64,000 bases of DNA from CAZYAK01 sp964403335. Lineage in GTDB: Bacteria; Patescibacteriota; Gracilibacteria; Peribacterales; Peribacteraceae. Shown here in pieces: positions 8,415 through 16,777 of this stretch. The notes under the pieces were generated by a model, which saw only the letters and a list, made by a program, of their open reading frames with translations, did not search any database and was not told the DNA's origin. Each line of letters begins with the position of its first letter. Position 1 is the first letter of the stretch. The stretch spans positions 15,907 through 79,906 of the forward strand of contig CAYOFI010000006.1 in assembly GCA_964403335.1 (NCBI GenBank), read 5' to 3'. The translations under genes were made by a program, and so were the position numbers.

Positions 8415-9137
8415 TCAGGCGGCGACCAATTCTTCGTCTTTATCGACGGGGCTCTTTTTGGGAGCGGCATCACCGAGCTCGGATTCGACGGTGTTGAGGA
8501 GCAATTCGATGGACTTCACCGTATCGTCGTTGGCCGGAATGTACGTGGTGAAGTGATCGGGGTCGGCGTTAGAGTCGCAAATGCCGTAGATGGGGATCTT
8601 CAGTTTTGCGGCTTCGAGGACTGCCACGCGGTCGCGGATGGCGTCGACGACGAACACGGCGTCAGGGAGTCCGTTCATGCGGGACACACCGGAGAGGGCG
8701 GTGTCGAGCTTGGCGAGCAACTTGCGCTGCGCGGTTTGCTCCTTCTTGGTGTACTTCTCGGATTCACCGGTCTGGAACGAGCGTTGCAAATCCAAGTAGT
8801 AGCGCAGACGGCGCTTGATCGTGCTCCAGTTGGTGAGCAGTCCGGGGATCCACTTCTTGGTCACCATCGGTTGGTTCAGGTTCTTGGCGACTTTTTCGAT
8901 CAACGGAATGGAGTGCTGCTTGGTGGAAACGAACAGGATCGTCTTGCCCTCGACCTGCAACTTTTTCATCTCGGCGCACACGCGTTCCAAGTGTGCCTTG
9001 GTCTGCGCAAGATCGAAGATGTGGATGCCTTTGCGGACACCGTAGAGATGTTTCTTCATCTTCGGGTTCCACTTCTCCTTGCGGTGGCCAAAGTGGCACG
9101 CGGCTTGGAGCAAATCTTTCTCGGAAGGAATGGCCAT
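8415..9137 (-). CDS. rpsB: 30S ribosomal protein S2 (uS2)
   Basis: Primary component of the small ribosomal subunit. From Met at 9137 (MAIPSEKDLLQAACHFGH) the protein is 240 residues, normal for uS2, with characteristic HFGHRKEKWNPKM, VSTKQHSIPLIEKVA, NQPMVTKKWIPGLLTN and AVFVVDAIRDRVAVLEA segments. The upstream extension to 9218 is rejected because it has low-complexity composition and no homology to S2. The start is preceded by CCCCTCCCCATC rather than a purine Shine-Dalgarno. It is transcribed with tsf from a promoter about 190 nt upstream. Confidence 0.95.
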   Translation of the reverse strand: MAIPSEKDLLQAACHFGHRKEKWNPKMKKHLYGVRKGIHIFDLAQTKAHLERVCAEMKKLQVEGKTILFVSTKQHSIPLIEKVAKNLNQPMVTKKWIPGLLTNWSTIKRRLRYYLDLQRSFQTGESEKYTKKEQTAQRKLLAKLDTALSGVSRMNGLPDAVFVVDAIRDRVAVLEAAKLKIPIYGICDSNADPDHFTTYIPANDDTVKSIELLLNTVESELGDAAPKKSPVDKDEELVAA

Positions 9138-9329
9138 ACGGATAGATGGGGAGGGGTGCACGCGCGCAGCAGAGCGAGTGCGGAAGAAAGGGGAGGGGTG
9201 ATGTGCCCGGCTGGGCAAGTCCTTAAGCTGCCTTTCTACGTCGTTTCGCTGAGTGCGGAGGATTCCTTGTCGTCCTGAGCGGAGACGAAGGACAGGACCG
9301 CTGCGATCGGTAGGAAGTGAAGTACGCCC
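9138..9329 (-). promoter_or_regulatory. Long 5' leader of rpsB-tsf
   Basis: About 186 nt lie between the predicted transcription start (near 9323) and the rpsB ATG. The leader holds a hairpin built on GTCGTCCTGAGCGG / AGACGAAGGAC (about 9270-9296), other GC-rich inverted stretches and a pyrimidine-rich end. rpsB leaders are regulated by S2 in several bacteria. That this one is an S2-binding leader is inference from position and length only. Confidence 0.4.
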
Positions 9330-9358
9330 TTTATACAGTCCTAAATGCCCTTTTGCAA
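9330..9358 (-). promoter_or_regulatory. Sigma-70-type promoter for rpsB-tsf
   Basis: Minus-strand -35 TTGCAA (9358-9353), 17-nt spacer, -10 TATAAA (9335-9330). It is the only convincing promoter upstream of rpsB. Confidence 0.65.
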
Positions 9359-9484
9359 GCTTTGCACTGCGAATATTGCATTTATTACAAATTATGTTAA
9401 TTTACCACTTGATCACACGGATGTGATGATCGCTGTCTGCTGCTCATTGTCATATTTACCCGTTCCGAAGAAAGAGGTTTAAAC
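9359..9484. other. AT-rich intergenic stretch before the 262-residue secreted protein
   Basis: The region is clearly AT-richer than its flanks and contains ATTGCATTTATTACAAATTA and short dyads (GATCACACGGATGTGATGATC). Its 3' end carries the AAAGAGG ribosome-binding site of the next gene. No gene is visible; possible plus-strand promoter elements are ambiguous. Confidence 0.4.
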
Positions 9485-10273
9485 ATGGTCGAACGCAGTT
9501 ACGCGATGGGAATCGCGGTCGGTGTCCTCATGATCCTCGGCATCGGCTGGCCGGAAGCGGCTAGCCAGAACGAGGAGAAGGACAAGGCGAAGATTGTCCT
9601 GAAGCAGTTCTATCCCACCCGCGTCCTCTGGACGTCGGGAGAGGAGAAGGGCGAGATCGAGGATGTGGATTCTGCTCTTGTCCTGCCGGGCAAGGCAGTC
9701 AGCGTTCAGCAGGCAGAGCGATTCGGTGGCACGTATAGTGCCATCTTCGTTCGCCACCGGCTGAATGGCGGCAAGATGTCTGACATTACGCCGAAAGCGT
9801 GGGAGGGCGAACTCCGCAAGGGGGACGTCCTCGAAGTCCACGTCGTCGGTGTCGCGGTGCCGAACCACTCCGTGATCGTCCCGTACAAGGACGGCGCGCT
9901 GATCGTCAGCGTCGTCTTCCCGGCGGCGATCCCGAACGGCGACGACTTCAAGGGTAAGGAGGAATACAGATCGAGCGCCATGTTCGTAGCCAAGTACGGA
10001 TACAAAACGGTTTCGCGGAATCTCGCAAAATTCGCGCTGACCGAACTCGGAAACGCAAGGCCGAACCATGGCAAATTCCGGGATTCACAACAGCTCGCCG
10101 TCATCTTTCCGATGCGTGACGGCAAACCGCTGCCTGGTCAGGCAGCGGGGACCGAAGACGAGCTGACCGAAGCCATCGAAGTGGGTCTCCGGACCATCGG
10201 CACCCATGACTTCGGCAACTCGACGTTCAACAACGAAGTCGAGAAGGCCAAGTTGCTCCTGAAGCAGTCGTAG
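9485..10273 (+). CDS. Secreted protein of unknown function, possibly acquired
   Basis: Protein of 262 residues with a hydrophobic N-terminal segment (about 7-22) ending near PEAASQ, consistent with a signal peptide. I do not recognise a family. The rest is soluble and mixed, with the phrase KAKIVLKQFYPTRVLW near the start echoed by EKAKLLLKQS at the C-terminus. Unlike most neighbours it has a clear Shine-Dalgarno, AAAGAGG, about 7 nt before the ATG. It is followed by a strong 12-bp hairpin terminator. Codon use leans on GTC, GAC and AAG more than in adjacent genes. These signals set it apart and suggest recent gain. It could be a periplasmic or surface protein. Confidence 0.6.
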   Translation: MVERSYAMGIAVGVLMILGIGWPEAASQNEEKDKAKIVLKQFYPTRVLWTSGEEKGEIEDVDSALVLPGKAVSVQQAERFGGTYSAIFVRHRLNGGKMSDITPKAWEGELRKGDVLEVHVVGVAVPNHSVIVPYKDGALIVSVVFPAAIPNGDDFKGKEEYRSSAMFVAKYGYKTVSRNLAKFALTELGNARPNHGKFRDSQQLAVIFPMRDGKPLPGQAAGTEDELTEAIEVGLRTIGTHDFGNSTFNNEVEKAKLLLKQS

Positions 10274-10301
10274 TTCAAAACAACTGACAACGCAGCAGGC
10301 G

Positions 10302-10330
10302 AAAGGGGCTGGCATGACGCCGGTCCCTTT
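10302..10330 (+). terminator. Strong hairpin terminator after the 262-residue gene
   Basis: Stem AAAGGGGCTGGC / GCCGGTCCCTTT (12 pairs with two G-U), loop ATGAC. It is unlike the word-repeat hairpins elsewhere. Confidence 0.65.
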
Positions 10331-10337
10331 CCTCGTG

Positions 10338-11750
10338 TCAGCGCTTTTTTAAAAGTTCGATCAATTCCGTAATCGTCATACGTTCCTGCTTTAGCGTATC
10401 GCGATCGCGGATTGTCACAGTGTCTTTTTCGCCCTGCGCGGCATCTTCCCCAATCGTCCCGAAGTCGACGGTGATGCATTTGGGCGTGCCGATTTCGTCT
10501 TGGCGGCGGTAGCGTTTCCCGATCGATCCTGTGATATCGAAATCACAGACTAAGTCGGTTTCTTGTACAATTTTTTTGTACAGTTCTTCGGCCTTGGCGA
10601 CGAGGTGTTCCTTCTTGCTGAGCGGCAGAATGGCGACGTCAATCGGGGCAATTCCCGGCGCGAATTTGAGGACGGTGCGCGTCTCGCCATTCGGGGTCGG
10701 TTCCTCGGTATATGCGTCGAGCAACACAGCGAGCGTGATGCGGTCGGAACCGAAGGACGGCTCCATCACGTGCGGGACGATTTTGCGCGTCGCGTCGTCG
10801 GGATCCGTGTAGTGCAGATCCTGTTTGCTGTGCATCTCGTGCTGCTTTAAATCGTAGTCCGTGCGGTATGCGGCGGCGGCGCAGAGCTCGCCCCAGCCGA
10901 AGGGGAACAGGTACTCGATGTCTGTGGTGCCTTTGGAGTAGTGCGAGAGTTCGTCGCTCTCGTGATCGCGCAGACGCAGACGTTCTTTGCCGATGCCGAG
11001 CTGCTCATGCACAAAGTGCCAGCTGTCTTTTTTCCACGTGTCGAACACATCTTCCCACTTCTGTTTCTCGGCATCGAAGAAGTATTCGATCTCCATCTGT
11101 TCGAACTCGCGCGTACGGAACGTGAAGTTGCCCGGGGTGATTTCGTTGCGGAAGGCTTTGCCGATTTGGGCTACACCAAACGGCAAACGCATGCGCATCG
11201 TATCGACGACGTTTTTGAAGTTCACGAAAATTCCCTGTGCCGTTTCCGGTCGCAGATAAATATCCGTACCTTCGCCTTCGATCACGCCTTGCTGCGTCTT
11301 GAACATGAGGTTGAATTTTTTGGCGGGGGTCCATTCCAATTCGCCGCAGTTGGGGCAGACGATTTTTTCCGCCTTCAGCATCGGTTCCACTTGCTCCAGT
11401 TTTAAGATCGCCGCCGCTTCCACGCCGATTTTTTCTTCCAGCAACTTATCGCCGCGGAAGCGCTCGTGACATTTTTTGCAGTCGACAAGTGGATCGTTGA
11501 AGTTGCCGACGTGTCCGCTGGCTTCCCACACTTTGGGGTTCATCAAAATCGCCGCGTCCAATCCCACCATGTCCGTGCGTTTGTGCACAAACGTCTTCCA
11601 CCAGAGTTTTTTGATTCTGTTCTTCAGTTCCACTCCGAGCGGTCCGTAATCCCACGTGTTGGCCAATCCGCCGTAGATGTCCGATCCCGCGAAGATGAAA
11701 CCGCGGCGTTTGCAGAGGGAATGGAGATGGTCGAGGGAGGGGGCGGGCAT
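10338..11750 (-). CDS. glyS: Glycyl-tRNA synthetase, alpha2 type
   Basis: Class II synthetase charging tRNA-Gly, 470 residues, the homodimeric (archaeal/eukaryotic-like) type and not the alpha2-beta2 form. Diagnostic stretches are GSDIYGGLANTWDYGPLG at the N-terminus, FNLMFKTQQGVIEG, YLRPETAQGIFVNFKNV, REFEQMEIEYFF, and RTDYDLKQHEMHSKQDLHY. Cysteine pairs CKKC and CPNC suggest a zinc site in the insertion. A C-terminal anticodon-binding domain (about 360-470) is present. Leader is pyrimidine-rich (CAGCCTTGCCCC) with a TATAGT -10 box further up. It is divergent from the PrsW gene. The predicted TATAGT lies near 11800. Confidence 0.95.
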   Translation of the reverse strand: MPAPSLDHLHSLCKRRGFIFAGSDIYGGLANTWDYGPLGVELKNRIKKLWWKTFVHKRTDMVGLDAAILMNPKVWEASGHVGNFNDPLVDCKKCHERFRGDKLLEEKIGVEAAAILKLEQVEPMLKAEKIVCPNCGELEWTPAKKFNLMFKTQQGVIEGEGTDIYLRPETAQGIFVNFKNVVDTMRMRLPFGVAQIGKAFRNEITPGNFTFRTREFEQMEIEYFFDAEKQKWEDVFDTWKKDSWHFVHEQLGIGKERLRLRDHESDELSHYSKGTTDIEYLFPFGWGELCAAAAYRTDYDLKQHEMHSKQDLHYTDPDDATRKIVPHVMEPSFGSDRITLAVLLDAYTEEPTPNGETRTVLKFAPGIAPIDVAILPLSKKEHLVAKAEELYKKIVQETDLVCDFDITGSIGKRYRRQDEIGTPKCITVDFGTIGEDAAQGEKDTVTIRDRDTLKQERMTITELIELLKKR

Positions 11751-11754
11751 GGGG

Positions 11755-11787
11755 CAAGGCTGAGGATTAAGGCTAAGGCTAAGTAAG
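11755..11787. repeat. Single arm of AAGGCTA word repeat
   Basis: Tandem AAGGCTGAGGATTAAGGCTAAGGCTAAG-like words lie within the glyS leader. The same word forms the hairpin at 26785-26915. Confidence 0.5.
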
Positions 11788-11825
11788 GAACCGACTATAC
11801 GCTACAGGGAAGGATTCCGGGGAGG

Positions 11826-11841
11826 ACTATCAGAATAGTCG
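11826..11841. promoter_or_regulatory. Inverted repeat next to the PrsW promoter
   Basis: GACTAT-CAGA-ATAGTC ends 6 nt before the TGCTATAAT box. It could be an operator; no regulator is known. Confidence 0.3.
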
Positions 11842-11847
11842 ATTTTG

Positions 11848-11856
11848 TGCTATAAT
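11848..11856 (+). promoter_or_regulatory. Extended -10 promoter (TGCTATAAT), leaderless type
   Basis: A consensus extended -10 ends 7 nt before the ATG at 11864, so transcription would begin at or next to the A of the start codon. Confidence 0.65.
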
Positions 11857-11863
11857 AATAGGA

Positions 11864-13231
11864 ATGTCGGATCTTCTCTTTCCAGCGGGATTTTCGCTCA
11901 CGCGGACGCTTGTGGTCCTGACGGCCGTGGCCGTATTGGCTGGTTTGGATCTCCTTGGCCGCGCGGGAAAGAAGCGCACGCGTTTTGCGTTTGGGGCAGT
12001 GGTGGGGACGATTCTGTCGGTCGGTTCAATGGAGGTCACGAAGATGCTCCTGGCCGATTCCGCGGTGAATGGCTATGCGATGGCGCTGGGGGTGCTCCTC
12101 CTTATTGTCGTTTGGCGCATTTTGTTCGGAACATGGGATGCGGGCACGAAGGCGACGGTGCTTGGTACGTTTCTCTTCTGGATCGTCTTTCAGATGCTGA
12201 TGTTGGAAACGGGCACGCAACGATTGGCGCACTTGATTGCGATCGGCGTTGCTGTCATTCCTGCGGCCGTGTGGGCGATGATTTTTTTGCCGTACCACCG
12301 CGAGCGATTGAGCGTGGTGCTCGGCATGCTGTTCTCCGGCATGCTCTCCACGATCCCGATCTTGCTGTACGACGCGTTGCAGCAGCGGGGAATCGCTCTG
12401 GATTTCTTTCTGTTCCGCGTCGAACTTGTCAGTTTCAATCGCAGCGCGCACGCGTTCGTGGCGGATGTGTGGCCGAGTCTCTCCACCGTGGGGTTGTCGG
12501 TCATGACCGTGCTTGTCGCATTTCTCTGTGTCGGATTGATCGAAGAAGGCAGTAAGTTCTGGGTGCTCAAGCGGGGAGGGGAGCGGCACATCACTTCCGT
12601 TGATGATGCGATGCAGCTGGCGATCCTCACGGCCATTGGATTCGCCTTTGCCGAGAACATCACGCCCACGGGATACTTCGTGGACTTTGTGAAGCAGTAT
12701 CTGCTTGATCCCGTGAGCCGCGATTGGGTGTCTTTCGCGGGGAATGTCGCCGGCCGGTCCATTCTTACCAGCATGGTGCACATCGTCTCCACCGGCATCA
12801 TCGGGTATTTCCTGGGGCTGGCGATCTTCGCCGGACCGTCGCTGCAGAACGCGGAGGCGAAAGGCCGCAAGCACCGCGTGCTGCGGTATATCCATGATCT
12901 GTTCGGCATGCGCAAGGAAATGATCGTGCGCCGGCAGATGCTGCTGACGGGATTCGGTCTGGCCATCCTGTTGCATGCATCCAGTAACTTCCTTGTCACG
13001 CTGCCGGATATCTTGCCGGGCAACCCGCGCACGCTGGGGGATATCTTCGGCTCCGCGCCGGGCTCGCCGTTGCACTACGTCGCATTGCTGCTGTTCCCGA
13101 CGCTTTTTTATGTGGTGGGCGGATTCTTCTTGCTGACGTATCTGTTTGCCCGTGCGGAAAACCAGAAAGAATGGGGGCACAACATTCAGCGCGAGTTGTT
13201 TGTGGCCGAGGAGGAAGCCGAGGTAGAGTAA
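11864..13231 (+). CDS. PrsW-family intramembrane protease
   Basis: Polytopic membrane protein of 455 residues with about ten hydrophobic helices. The PrsW/CPBP-like signature is visible: EEGSK in the VGLIEEGSKFWVLK helix, AFAEN in AIGFAFAENI, and histidines in SMVHIVSTGIIGYFLG and ILLHASSNF, which together form the presumed metal-dependent active site. In Bacillus PrsW cleaves an anti-sigma factor; the substrate here is unknown. The C-terminal tail is acidic (EEEAEVE). It is followed after 30 nt by a secreted S41 protease, and the two may act on the same envelope-stress pathway, as in site-1/site-2 proteolysis; that link is inference. Confidence 0.75.
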   Translation: MSDLLFPAGFSLTRTLVVLTAVAVLAGLDLLGRAGKKRTRFAFGAVVGTILSVGSMEVTKMLLADSAVNGYAMALGVLLLIVVWRILFGTWDAGTKATVLGTFLFWIVFQMLMLETGTQRLAHLIAIGVAVIPAAVWAMIFLPYHRERLSVVLGMLFSGMLSTIPILLYDALQQRGIALDFFLFRVELVSFNRSAHAFVADVWPSLSTVGLSVMTVLVAFLCVGLIEEGSKFWVLKRGGERHITSVDDAMQLAILTAIGFAFAENITPTGYFVDFVKQYLLDPVSRDWVSFAGNVAGRSILTSMVHIVSTGIIGYFLGLAIFAGPSLQNAEAKGRKHRVLRYIHDLFGMRKEMIVRRQMLLTGFGLAILLHASSNFLVTLPDILPGNPRTLGDIFGSAPGSPLHYVALLLFPTLFYVVGGFFLLTYLFARAENQKEWGHNIQRELFVAEEEAEVE

Positions 13232-13261
13232 AGCCTCTCGTTCCCTGTACCGCACCTCCGC

Positions 13262-14890
13262 ATGTTTGATACGTTCACCTTTCGTCGTGATTTCCGTGCC
13301 GCTTGCACGGCTGTTTCCCTCGTCGTTTCTCTTGTCTTGGCGCCCGTCGCGGCACCTATCGGACATGCCGCCACGCCGCGCACCCGGACGAACGCCGAGA
13401 CGCAAACGCGGATCCGCACGCCCAAGGCGTCCACCGTCACGCGCGGGGAATTCATTCAGCGGGCGGTGAAAGCCTTGCACGTGAAGAACGCCGCCGCATC
13501 CCGCACGATGCGCGCCGCGATCCAAGCCGCGGAAAGCCGCAAAGCATTGACGGTTTTCAGCGGCAAGCCCGACTGGAACAAGCCCATCACGCGCGGCGAA
13601 GCACTCTCCGTTATCGTGACGCTCACGGGCATTCAGAAGACGGATGCCGTCTTCCTGGATGATCTTCGCACCACGGCTCAGCAACAGGTCGCGGCCGCGG
13701 CGATTGCCAAGGGTTTGGCGACCGCGGAATCCTCAAAGCTGTTCGGATGGAAGACGTTGCTGACGGAAAGCGGCGCAAAAACTCTGCTTCAAAAAGCGGC
13801 CGAACTCGCTCCGCCATCCGTGCCGACGCTGACGGTTCCTTCCGGTGCGATCCAAGGCGGCGAGGAGAAGGTGCGCGGCGCCGTGATGGAATTGTTGGAG
13901 CGCGAATATTTGTATAAAGATCGCTTGGGATCGGGCGCCGCCACGGACGGAACAGTGGATGGATTGGTGGATGCGCTCCATGACCCGTACACGCAGTACC
14001 TGCCCAAAGTGGAGAATGAAAATTTCCAGACGCAGATCCGCGGTTCCCTGGAGGGCATCGGCGCCAACGTGGAACAGACGGGCGGCATTCTGCGCATCGT
14101 GACGCCGCTGAAAGGCTCGCCCGCCGAAAAGGCCGGATTGCTCCCGCGCGATCAAATCCTGTCCGCCGACGGCGTGACGCTCTCGGGCTTGTCGATCGAT
14201 GAAGCTGTGAGCAAAATCCGCGGGCCCAAAGGGTCGCAAGTGCTCTTGCGCATCCGTCGCGAGGGATCCGAACTCGACGTGCGCGTGACGCGCGACACCA
14301 TCCGCATTCCGGAAGTGGAAGTGAGCATGCAGGGCAACATTGCGGTGGTGAAGTTGTATCAGTTCGGCGATATCACGGAGGAAACCCTGCGTGGCGAAAT
14401 GGAAAAGATCGCGGCGCAGCGTCCGTCGGGAATTGTCCTGGATCTGCGCAATAATCCGGGAGGACTGCTGGACACTGCTGGCACGACCGTCAGCAATTTC
14501 CTGCCGCTCGGCTCCCCGTTTGTCGTCATCCACTCGCGTGCCAGCACGGATACGGAATACACCCGCGAGACTCCCACCATCTCCATGGATATCCCGATGG
14601 TGGTGCTGGTGAATGGCGGCTCGGCGAGCGCCGCGGAGATCGTGGCGGGCGCGTTGCAGGACGCCAAGCGCGCGACGGTCATCGGTCAGAAAACATACGG
14701 CAAGGGCACGGTGCAGCAGGTGGTGCAGTTCACGGACGGGTCGTCGCTCAAGCTGACCGTCGCGGAATGGAAGACGCCGCTGGAGCGCAAAATCGACGGA
14801 GTCGGGATCATCCCCGACATCGTGGTGGAAAATACGAGCCGTACGGTGGACACGCAGATGGACCGCGCTATCCAGAGATTACGCTCGTGA
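13262..14890 (+). CDS. S41 C-terminal processing peptidase with SLH-like region
   Basis: Exported serine protease of 542 residues. Signal peptide (about 1-37); SLH-like segment (about 58-180, including TRGEFIQRAVKALHV and ITRGEALSVIVTLTG); then a CtpA-type catalytic region with a PDZ domain (about 262-335, GSLEGIGANVEQ). The Ser/Lys dyad is Ser456 (NGGSASAAEI) and Lys481 (GQKTYGKG), 25 residues apart as in Prc and the D1 processing protease. Such enzymes trim C-termini of envelope proteins, often peptidoglycan-related. Likely co-transcribed with the PrsW gene 30 nt upstream. The leader is pyrimidine-rich. Confidence 0.88.
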   Translation: MFDTFTFRRDFRAACTAVSLVVSLVLAPVAAPIGHAATPRTRTNAETQTRIRTPKASTVTRGEFIQRAVKALHVKNAAASRTMRAAIQAAESRKALTVFSGKPDWNKPITRGEALSVIVTLTGIQKTDAVFLDDLRTTAQQQVAAAAIAKGLATAESSKLFGWKTLLTESGAKTLLQKAAELAPPSVPTLTVPSGAIQGGEEKVRGAVMELLEREYLYKDRLGSGAATDGTVDGLVDALHDPYTQYLPKVENENFQTQIRGSLEGIGANVEQTGGILRIVTPLKGSPAEKAGLLPRDQILSADGVTLSGLSIDEAVSKIRGPKGSQVLLRIRREGSELDVRVTRDTIRIPEVEVSMQGNIAVVKLYQFGDITEETLRGEMEKIAAQRPSGIVLDLRNNPGGLLDTAGTTVSNFLPLGSPFVVIHSRASTDTEYTRETPTISMDIPMVVLVNGGSASAAEIVAGALQDAKRATVIGQKTYGKGTVQQVVQFTDGSSLKLTVAEWKTPLERKIDGVGIIPDIVVENTSRTVDTQMDRAIQRLRS

Positions 14891-14925
14891 AGATGGTGAT
14901 TCTCATGGCCTGATCGCAGATTAGT

Positions 14926-15588
14926 TTATTGGTTTCTGGTTTCTGGTTTCTGGTTTTTTGTTCTGTTCTTCCACCGCCGCCAGTACATCCAGCCGATCAC
15001 ACCGGCGACCACGGCGACCATCAACACTTTGGTGACGGTTTCCAGCACATCGACCCCGCCCAAAAGTGATTGATACGCTTCGACTCCGGCGTACCCAAGC
15101 ACCAGGAAGAACAAGTTGCGGATGAGTGTGCCCAGGAAAGTCGTGATGATGTACACGCGCATGTTGATCTTGAGCACGCCGCAGAGGACGGACAGTAGCG
15201 CGCTGGAAACGATCGGCAATGAACGGAGGATGAACAGCATGACATCTTCCCGCGTGCGGCTGCGGATGTACTTTTCCATCCCCTGGATGTCGGCTTGGGA
15301 AATGCCCAGGAATTTGCCGAACTTGCCGACGACGATGTCTTCTCCTTTATCGGCGAGGACGTAGATGATCAGCGAGCCGATCGTTTTGCTGATGGCGCCG
15401 ATGAAGGTCAGCCACAGGAGGAATATCCAAGGGTGTCCTGCCGCTTTTGCGATGGATCCCGCCGTGGTCATGACCAGCGGAGAGGGGATCGGCGCAATCA
15501 CTTCTTCCAGAAACGCCCCCACGATGGTAAAAATTTCCACGGGAACGGATTGCGACCATGCCAAGAGGGTATTGATGAGGTGTGTCAT
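14926..15588 (-). CDS. DedA/SNARE-associated family membrane protein
   Basis: Integral membrane protein of 220 residues with the DedA pattern: EVIAPIPSPLVMTTAGSIA near the N-terminus, a GKFLGI stretch, and the arginine/proline segment FILRSLPIVSSALLSVLCGVLKI. Members are undecaprenyl-phosphate or phospholipid flippases and help maintain membrane potential and envelope. Start chosen at Met 15588 (MTHLINTLLAWSQ), 7 nt after a TATGCT box. The last 13 residues (NRTKNQKPETRNQ) are encoded by the ACCAGAAA word repeat, so the repeat supplies the C-terminal tail and stop codon. It converges on the S41 gene. Confidence 0.8.
   Translation of the reverse strand: MTHLINTLLAWSQSVPVEIFTIVGAFLEEVIAPIPSPLVMTTAGSIAKAAGHPWIFLLWLTFIGAISKTIGSLIIYVLADKGEDIVVGKFGKFLGISQADIQGMEKYIRSRTREDVMLFILRSLPIVSSALLSVLCGVLKINMRVYIITTFLGTLIRNLFFLVLGYAGVEAYQSLLGGVDVLETVTKVLMVAVVAGVIGWMYWRRWKNRTKNQKPETRNQ
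14928..14960. repeat. TTTCTGGT tandem words overlapping the DedA 3' end
   Basis: Four tandem copies of TTTCTGG(T) encode the DedA C-terminus on the minus strand. The same word occurs at 8372-8403, 51118-51180 and inside leuS (57167-57194). Confidence 0.65.
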
Positions 15589-15614
15589 GGGTCTGAGCAT
15601 ACAGGGGGATAATA

Positions 15615-15643
15615 TTGACAAAATCATACTTTTAAAGTATAAG
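15615..15643 (+). promoter_or_regulatory. Near-consensus promoter with overlapping palindrome
   Basis: -35 TTGACA (15615-15620), 17-nt spacer, -10 TATAAG (15638-15643), ending 10 nt before the ATG. The 15-nt palindrome ATACTTT-T-AAAGTAT (15626-15640) spans the end of the spacer and half of the -10 box, a natural place for a repressor. Confidence 0.65.
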
Positions 15644-15653
15644 TTTTAATACA

Positions 15654-16652
15654 ATGTCCATTGTTGACTCAGTACGATTGCGTGTGATCGAAGATCCTAC
15701 GGATCCGGAACCCAGAGCCGTATTTTATGACGCATGCATAGATCACGATGAGCCGATCGATGCAAATGCAATGCTTCTGCTGCGAGGCGATGATGTTGAC
15801 CATCTGCTTGATTGCCAGCGCACAGAAGTCTTGCAAGCTCTCCAAACGGTTTTTTGCCCGGAAGCGGCGGGCTTCATTGTCCCTCATGAATGGTTCTCTG
15901 AAGGAATGCAGCCCCAGGTGCTTGTTCTGCACAATACACAGGCGACTCTCCAGGAGACGGAGGCTGCATTGCAGGAGCTGGAAGAGCTGCCAGTGGATTC
16001 TCGTGATCCGTACGCTGTGGCTTTTTTGCAAAGTCTGCAGCAGGCACTGCGCTTCAAGCGCACGCAGCTTGTACTCATGAGCTTGCGCACCGCCTCACAG
16101 GGAAAAGCGAACCCGGATTACCAGATGCAACGTGAGTTTTACGCCGTGCGACGCCAGATTACCACCCTCCTATCCGAGCGCTGTCGCACGGTTGTGTTTC
16201 AGACGTTGGAAGAAATCCAGAATGCGTTTGCCGTACCCAGGATCCAAATACTGCATGCTGAAGTCGAGAAATTGCTGGAAGAATCCGAGAATCAACAACC
16301 AAATGGAGAGTATGAAAACTTCGAAAATCTAGACAGGATGTGGCGGAGAATCCGGAACGCAGAACAGCTGATCGGCGATTTGCAGTCTCTGCATGGTTCA
16401 ACTGAGCGACAAATGCACAGAACGTTAAAAATACGGGTGGTGAAGCTAGAGGCGTCAAATTTGCGTAGTAAAGCTCGCACAATGCAGGAGGCAGAGTATC
16501 CTAATCGCGAAGAGATAGGAGCATTGGTGGAAGAATTGGATAAATTGTCGGCTAGAATCGAAGAGGAGGAACTTCCTCTGAAAAACACCTCGCGTGTTTT
16601 GCAAAGACTCAGCACCCAACTGGCAAGAATCATACGGCGGAAAAAAAGGTAA
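15654..16652 (+). CDS. Coiled-coil protein of unknown function
   Basis: A soluble 332-residue protein that I do not recognise. Residues 1-90 are mixed (RVIEDPTDPEPRAVFYDACIDHDEP). From about residue 100 it is rich in Glu, Gln, Leu and Arg with heptad-like patterns (LQETEAALQELEELP and LVEELDKLSARIEEEELP), so long coiled coils are likely. It ends in a basic tail (IIRRKKR). Neither a signal peptide nor a TM segment is visible. The gene is AT-richer than its neighbours and has one of the best promoters in the window, with a palindrome that could be an operator. A structural or DNA-associated role is possible but unsupported. Confidence 0.6.
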   Translation: MSIVDSVRLRVIEDPTDPEPRAVFYDACIDHDEPIDANAMLLLRGDDVDHLLDCQRTEVLQALQTVFCPEAAGFIVPHEWFSEGMQPQVLVLHNTQATLQETEAALQELEELPVDSRDPYAVAFLQSLQQALRFKRTQLVLMSLRTASQGKANPDYQMQREFYAVRRQITTLLSERCRTVVFQTLEEIQNAFAVPRIQILHAEVEKLLEESENQQPNGEYENFENLDRMWRRIRNAEQLIGDLQSLHGSTERQMHRTLKIRVVKLEASNLRSKARTMQEAEYPNREEIGALVEELDKLSARIEEEELPLKNTSRVLQRLSTQLARIIRRKKR

Positions 16653-16717
16653 AGACCAAAAAACAGAAATGATGAGAGCGATGATGCATACCATAGTCCG
16701 AGGGCGTCTTTCAGGCC

Positions 16718-16746
16718 TTGAATGTCAGGCCCACATGCTCTATATA
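16718..16746 (+). promoter_or_regulatory. ATP synthase operon promoter 1
   Basis: -35 TTGAAT (16718-16723), 17-nt spacer, -10 TATATA (16741-16746), followed by GCGGT. It matches promoter 2 at 19636-19664 in both boxes, spacing and the following GCsGT. The leader before atpD is about 25 nt and pyrimidine-rich. Confidence 0.7.
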
Positions 16747-16777
16747 GCGGTTAACTATCCTTCCCATTCCTTTGTCC

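Noticed and set aside
8366..8473. N-terminal extension of EF-Ts
   Set aside because: The extra 36 codons read through the rpsB stop and a word repeat; EF-Ts homology begins at Met 8365.
12026..13684. 552-residue minus-strand frame
   Set aside because: Shadow of the PrsW and S41 genes.
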